A DNA stretch of 42,952 bases. Origin: Mycolicibacterium palauense. GTDB lineage: Bacteria > Actinomycetota > Actinomycetes > Mycobacteriales > Mycobacteriaceae. Each line of letters starts with the position of its first letter. Within the stretch, counting starts at the first letter, position 1. The notes below the pieces were generated by a model. The model was not told where the DNA came from. It made no database searches and saw only the letters and a program-made list of their open reading frames with translations. Shown here piece by piece: positions 39,564-42,952 of the stretch. A program made the translations under genes and the position numbers. The stretch lies in contig NZ_NVQF01000051.1 of NCBI RefSeq assembly GCF_002592005.1, positions 1-42,952 on the forward strand. Reading direction: 5' to 3'.

Positions 39564-40499
39564 TCAGGCGGCCGTGCTTCGCGGGCCGATCCCGAACTTC
39601 TGCCGATGCGAGGCGATGTACTGCTCGAAGGTGAGTGCGCGATGCCCAGTCACCTGTTCGACGGTGTCGGTGAATCGGTCGTACCGGCCGGCGCGGTGCA
39701 GCCGCGCCATCGTGGCGATGTGCTGTTCCACGTGTGGCGGGATGCCCGCCGGCGCCAGGACCTCCTCGCGCCAGGCCGGATAGGGCATGTCGACTCCGGC
39801 GACGGGGGTGTCCGACACGCGTGAGTAGCTCCGCGCCAGGCCGTCGACGTCGAGGACCTCCGGACCGGTCAGCTCGTAGACCTTGCGGTGATGGGCCGCC
39901 GGGTCGGCGAGCAGGGCCGTCACCACCTGGGCGACATCGCTGGCGGCGATCGGAGAGGTCCGGCCCGTGCCGAAGGGCAGGATCAGTTCGCCGCGTTCGC
40001 GGACATTGCCCGCGTTGAGCGACGTGAACAGCGGGTTGTCCATGAAGACGGTGGGCCGCACATGCGTCACCGGCAGGCCCGACCAGTCCATGACCTGCTC
40101 GGCCAGCCAGTGCAGCCTCTGCTGGGTTGATTCGCCGGCGCTGGTCAACGACATCTCCGAGACCGTCATCTGCGACATGTTGACGACGGTCTCGAGGCTG
40201 CCGTGGTCCCGGCCGGCGGCGCTGACGAGCGTTGCGGCCTGCAGGTAGGACGACGAGACGCCCATGTTGAAGAACACGCGTCTCACACCCCGCATCGCGG
40301 AGACCACGTCGTGCGGATCGGTGAGGTCCCCGACCACGACCTGGGCGCCGAGTGCCCGGAGAGCGTCGGCATGCTCCTCGCGGTGAACCAGCGCGCGCAC
40401 GGTCGCGCCCCGTTGGGTGAGCAGTTGCACGACGGAGTCGCTGACGCCGCCGATTCTCGCGCCGGCGCCGGTCACCAGGTATTCGGTCTCGTCCGCCAT
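39564..40499 (-). CDS. NmrA-like NAD(P)-binding protein
   Basis: A 311-residue atypical SDR of the NmrA/QOR2 type. The Rossmann start is YLVTGAGARIGGVSDSVVQLL, with a GxGxxGG-like loop, then VRALVHREEHADALRALGAQ and VVGDLTDP. VTHVRPTVFMDN and PFGTGRTSPIAASDVAQV are the usual later motifs. Active-site Tyr/Lys are not clear, so it may be a redox sensor or quinone reductase. ATG 40499 has a GAGGA ribosome site about 9 bases upstream. A palindrome overlapping its promoter suggests control by a repressor not encoded here. Confidence 0.8.
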   Translation of the reverse strand: MADETEYLVTGAGARIGGVSDSVVQLLTQRGATVRALVHREEHADALRALGAQVVVGDLTDPHDVVSAMRGVRRVFFNMGVSSSYLQAATLVSAAGRDHGSLETVVNMSQMTVSEMSLTSAGESTQQRLHWLAEQVMDWSGLPVTHVRPTVFMDNPLFTSLNAGNVRERGELILPFGTGRTSPIAASDVAQVVTALLADPAAHHRKVYELTGPEVLDVDGLARSYSRVSDTPVAGVDMPYPAWREEVLAPAGIPPHVEQHIATMARLHRAGRYDRFTDTVEQVTGHRALTFEQYIASHRQKFGIGPRSTAA

Positions 40500-40523
40500 G
40501 ATTCCGGTCCTCTTCCTATCTGG

Positions 40524-40539
40524 GTATAGTTGACTATAC
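40524..40539. promoter_or_regulatory. palindromic operator over the NmrA-like gene promoter
   Basis: GTATAGTTGACTATAC has perfect 7-bp arms around TG. On the minus strand it contains TATAGT, a good -10 box 35-40 bp before ATG 40499, so a bound repressor would block transcription. The AT-rich palindrome stands out in this GC-rich region and resembles operators of MarR/HxlR-type redox sensors. The plus strand also reads TATACT (40535-40540), but no gene follows it. Confidence 0.55.
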
Positions 40540-40726
40540 TTATCTCGTCGGTGTCAACCGGCGCGCTGGCCGATCGATTCCCCGGCGCCCGTCGGGGTGG
40601 GGCCCGGGTTCCGTCGGTGCGCAGGCGACCCGTTGCCCGAACCGGCGCGACCTCGTCCGTGCCGGCGCCGCGCAGCCGGTCGGCCACCTCCGATCCCCCG
40701 GCGCCGGGTCGTCCTAGACTGGTCCG

Positions 40727-41308
40727 ATGTCCACCTTGCAGCTGGTCCAGGATCCGGAAGCCGACGCGCTGCTGGCGTCGAGTCCGCTGGCGCTGCTGAT
40801 CGGCATGCTGCTCGATCAGCAAGTGCCGATGGAGACCGCGTTCGCCGGCCCCAAGAAGATCGCCGACCGCATGGGCGGCCTCGATGCCCACGACATCGCC
40901 GCGGCCGATCCGGAGAAGTTCGCCGCGCTGTGTTCGGAAACCCCTGCGGTACACAGGTTTCCGGGCTCCATGGCGAAGCGGATCCAGGCGCTGGCCCAGG
41001 TGCTCGTCGACGAGTGCGGCGGCGACGCGGCGGCGCTGTGGACCGCGGGCGACCCGGACGGGCGCGAGGTGCTGGCCCGGCTCAAGCGCCTGCCCGGGTT
41101 CGGCGACCAGAAGGCCCGGATCTTTCTGGCGCTGCTGGGCAAGCAGTACGGGTTCGACGCGCCGGGATGGCAGGACGCGGCCGGCGACTACGGCAAACCC
41201 GGGGCGTTCATGTCGGTCGCCGATGTCCGTGACCAGGCCTCGCTGGACAAGGTGCGCAGTTACAAGAAGCAGATGAAGGCCGCGCAGAAGCAGAAGTCCG
41301 GCGGCTGA
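40727..41308 (+). CDS. HhH-GPD base-excision repair-like protein (Rv1156-like)
   Basis: A 193-residue protein with a helix-hairpin-helix (LKRLPGFGDQKARIFLALLGK, residues about 119-139) and an upstream helical domain (ASSPLALLIGMLLDQQVPM), as in the HhH-GPD superfamily of DNA glycosylases. It is shorter than AlkA or Nth and has no iron-sulfur Cys cluster. Glycosylase activity is likely but not certain, because the catalytic Asp could not be assigned with confidence. ATG 40727 lies 6 nt after TAGACT (40715-40720), a leaderless start. It has the same place as Rv1156 in M. tuberculosis. Confidence 0.82.
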   Translation: MSTLQLVQDPEADALLASSPLALLIGMLLDQQVPMETAFAGPKKIADRMGGLDAHDIAAADPEKFAALCSETPAVHRFPGSMAKRIQALAQVLVDECGGDAAALWTAGDPDGREVLARLKRLPGFGDQKARIFLALLGKQYGFDAPGWQDAAGDYGKPGAFMSVADVRDQASLDKVRSYKKQMKAAQKQKSGG

Positions 41309-41630
41309 CTCCACCCGGCGCCCCACCCCACCCACCCGTGTGCCCGTGGCATCGGTTCGGTACTGAGTGCGAAGAACCGCCCGGGAAGTCGATCTCAGTA
41401 CCGGATCAATGGCTGGGTCCCGGCGTGTCGCGGCCGTTGATGGCGGGTCGATCACGGCACGGTCGTCCGTGCACGTCAGGACGGGGTGCGCCGGCGGGGG
41501 CGCTCCGGCGGCCCGATCACCGCGACCGCACGAGCCCGTAACGGTTGAATAAATGCCACACGTGTCACTTGAGTCCCACCAGTAACGCGCTAACTTCCTC
41601 TCATACCGCTATCGAGGGATTGGGAGAGCC
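41309..41630. other. 322-bp gap: inverted repeat and promoter, no gene seen
   Basis: CGGTACTGAG (41358-41367) and CTCAGTACCG (41394-41403) are perfect 10-bp arms around 26 nt, perhaps a terminator or operator. ACACGTGT lies near 41558-41565. TTGAGT (41569-41574) and TAACTT (41591-41596), with a 16-bp spacer, form a likely promoter for the secreted protein, about 30 nt before its ribosome site. I see no coding sequence with normal codon bias. Confidence 0.6.
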
Positions 41631-42188
41631 ATGTCACGGATCAGAAGTGCGTTCACCGGGACGGCAGTGCTGGTGGGCGCATCGGCGGCATTGTTGACCG
41701 GTGGGATCGCCAAGGCGGACCCGCTGCCGCCCGCGCCGGCTCCGCCCGCGCCCACGGTTCCCGGCCCGCTTCAGCCGGGCCTCAACATGATTCAGCAGAT
41801 GATGGTGGACCCGGCCAAGACGCTGCAGGCCGCCGCGTCAACGCTGACCGGCATTCCCGCACCGGCGCCGGCCAGCACCATGCCGGCCGCGCTCGCGCCG
41901 CAGCCGCTGGCCAGTGCCACGCTCAACGCCCCCGAGGTGGCGCCGCCCCTGCCGGGTGGGGCTCCGTCGGTCACCGGACCGCTGGCCTCGGCGAGCCTGC
42001 CGACGGTGCCGGGTCTGCCGCAGCAGTTGATGTTGCCGATGGACCTGACCAGCCTGCTTCCGGGTGGTCTGCCGGGTGGCGTGCCGGCGCCGAACCTGGG
42101 CCCCGCGCCCGCACCCGCACCGATGCCGGCCGCCGCGCCTGCCGGGGCCCCGCTGACGTCGCTGTTCCCGACCTCGGCTCTTCCCTGA
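41631..42188 (+). CDS. secreted Ala/Pro-rich protein
   Basis: A 185-residue exported protein. The signal peptide is FTGTAVLVGASAALLTGGIAKA, with cleavage before DPLPP. The mature part is rich in Pro, Ala, Leu and Gly (PAPAPPAPTVPGP, LPGGLPGGVPAPNLGPAPAP) with one helical stretch (LNMIQQMMVDPAKTLQAAAS). No catalytic domain is seen. It resembles the Ala/Pro-rich proteins encoded near Rv1157c-Rv1158c, probably wall-associated. GGGAGAG precedes ATG 41631. The LNMIQQMMVDP motif is echoed by IQQAASDPNNA in the next protein, so the two may be related. Confidence 0.82.
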   Translation: MSRIRSAFTGTAVLVGASAALLTGGIAKADPLPPAPAPPAPTVPGPLQPGLNMIQQMMVDPAKTLQAAASTLTGIPAPAPASTMPAALAPQPLASATLNAPEVAPPLPGGAPSVTGPLASASLPTVPGLPQQLMLPMDLTSLLPGGLPGGVPAPNLGPAPAPAPMPAAAPAGAPLTSLFPTSALP

Positions 42189-42287
42189 TCGTCCGCGCCG
42201 ATCGTCGGCCCTGGTTGTTCCCGCCTGATCGTTCAGCGTTGATCGATCTCCGCCCTGATCGTCTCCACGCTCCGGATTGGATGCTTC

Positions 42288-42952
42288 ATGCCACGCAAAC
42301 GCCCGCTGTTGGTCACCGCCGCGCTGGCGGTCGGCTCGTCGGCCGCGCTGCTGCTGAGCAGCAGCCTGTGCACCACGGCGGCCGCTGATCCGGCCGCCCC
42401 GGCGCCCGCACCCATCGACGGGTTGCAGGCGCCGGGCCTGCCGGCGATCCAGAGCCTGAGCCCGGCGATCCAGCAGGCGGCATCCGACCCGAACAACGCG
42501 GCCTCGATGCTGATGGCGGCCGCGGCGGCGTTCGCCGGCAACTCGGCGGCGTCACCGGATTCGAAGAACCTCGCGGCGGCGGTGAACCAGTTCGTCACCT
42601 CGGATCCGGCCGCGGCGTCGCTGATCGCGCAGAGCCTGCCGGGCACCGGCATCCCGCTGCCCGCAGGCGCCAGCGTGCCGGGACCCGCACCCGCGGACCC
42701 GCCGGCGGCCGCCACGCCGATCCCCGACAGCGTGCACATCCCGGCGACCGGGGTGACCCCCGGCATGGAGGCCCACCTGCCGCCCGGCATCGATCCGGAA
42801 TTCGCGGTCGGTCCGGTGCCCGAGGCGGGCCCGCACGGTCCGGCGCCCGCCGCACCCGGTGCCGCCCCGGCGTCCGTACCCGCGCCCGTACCCGCGCCCG
42901 GGCCCGCGCCCGGGCCCGGGTACGGGCGCGGGTACGGACGCCGGGGCGGCAC
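42288..42952 (+). CDS. secreted Ala/Pro-rich protein, cut by window end
   Basis: The frame is open from ATG 42288 to the last base. A basic N-terminus (MPRKRP) and hydrophobic core (LLVTAALAVGSSAALLLSSS) form a signal peptide, cleaved near TTAAA-DP. A helical region follows (SPAIQQAASDPNNAASMLMA, FVTSDPAAASLIAQSLPG), then PDSVHIPATGVTPGMEAHLP and a Pro/Ala-rich tail. From about residue 190 the code runs into a 36-bp-arm inverted repeat, and the last residues change to PGYGRGYGRRGG, which may be an artefact. GGATTGG lies about eight bases before the ATG. Function unknown; probably cell-wall associated. Confidence 0.8.
   Translation, partial: MPRKRPLLVTAALAVGSSAALLLSSSLCTTAAADPAAPAPAPIDGLQAPGLPAIQSLSPAIQQAASDPNNAASMLMAAAAAFAGNSAASPDSKNLAAAVNQFVTSDPAAASLIAQSLPGTGIPLPAGASVPGPAPADPPAAATPIPDSVHIPATGVTPGMEAHLPPGIDPEFAVGPVPEAGPHGPAPAAPGAAPASVPAPVPAPGPAPGPGYGRGYGRRGG
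42859..42952. repeat. 36-bp perfect inverted repeat ending at the window edge
   Basis: Arms 42859-42894 and 42917-42952 are exact reverse complements (outer part GTGCCGCCCCGGCGTCCGTA) around a 22-nt GC-only spacer that is itself partly palindromic. The right arm ends at the final base. Inside the arms CCCGCGCCCGTA units repeat. It may be real structure or a fold-back artefact at a contig end. Confidence 0.9.

Noticed and set aside
40530..40799. An 89-codon plus-strand frame starting at the palindrome
   Set aside because: It is Arg/Pro-rich with no domain and runs into the start of the HhH-GPD gene in another frame.
42233..42952. A 239-codon minus-strand frame opposite the last secreted protein
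   Set aside because: The plus strand has a clear signal peptide and start; the minus frame is a Gly/Ala-rich shadow open to the window edge.
1..42952. tRNA, rRNA, insertion sequences, integrases or prophage genes
   Set aside because: I looked for transposase or integrase motifs and for tRNA-like clover-leaf sequence and saw none; every sizeable credible frame is accounted for by a listed gene.

Overview
The window is high-GC (about 70%) actinobacterial chromosome, almost certainly a rapidly growing mycobacterium (Mycolicibacterium type). Reasons: the end of an mce operon with Mce-associated membrane proteins, an intact MmpL13-like transporter, alpha-methylacyl-CoA racemase with H126/D156/E241 in register with the M. 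tuberculosis enzyme, an F420-type PPOX protein, an MPT70/83-like fasciclin protein, and a KstR-type operator. Gene order matches, from memory, M. tuberculosis Rv1135A to Rv1158c: thiolase, crotonase, echA, mcr, SDR, mmpL13, methyltransferase, sirtuin, GntR, O-methyltransferase, PPOX, HhH-GPD, then Ala/Pro-rich secreted proteins.

Layout. 1-1872: tail of an Mce protein and two Mce-associated membrane proteins with repetitive acidic N-termini. 1877-4633: epoxide-hydrolase-like enzyme, a wax-ester-synthase-like acyltransferase and a DoxX protein. 4711-6498: a DUF3556 membrane protein behind a perfect KstR-type palindrome. 6602-9321: NAD(P)-binding protein divergent from a thiolase-crotonase pair. 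9342-14125: fasciclin protein, gamma-carbonic anhydrase, epimerase-like protein with a CPBP protease, and an MFS exporter. 14205-18101: crotonase-like isomerase divergent from mcr, SDR and nitronate monooxygenase, an acyl-CoA processing block ending at a strong terminator. 18190-18602: a 40-residue leaderless small gene with hairpins downstream and a 12-bp direct repeat upstream. 18667-24136: DoxX, MmpL13-TetR-methyltransferase operon, sirtuin divergent from GntR. 24147-29452: PucR-type regulator divergent from an EthA-like monooxygenase, two paralogous LCM-type methyltransferases separated by a 27-bp tandem array, and the PPOX protein.

29546-40499 is an 11-kb block that I believe is missing between Rv1155 and Rv1156 in M. 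tuberculosis. It holds a hydrolase, an acyltransferase-3 protein, an MFS transporter with a 12-bp repeat N-terminus, and a LytS/LytR-type two-component system heading a set of two sodium:solute symporters. Each symporter is preceded by a small two-TM protein. This looks like a carboxylate (acetate/pyruvate) sensing and uptake unit. An NmrA-like protein follows. 40727 to the end returns to the conserved order with an HhH-GPD protein and two secreted Ala/Pro-rich proteins; the last runs off the edge inside a 36-bp-arm perfect inverted repeat.

Many starts sit 6-9 nt after a TANNNT hexamer, the mycobacterial leaderless-promoter arrangement. I used this to choose several start codons. All functions are inferred from sequence; no searches were run.
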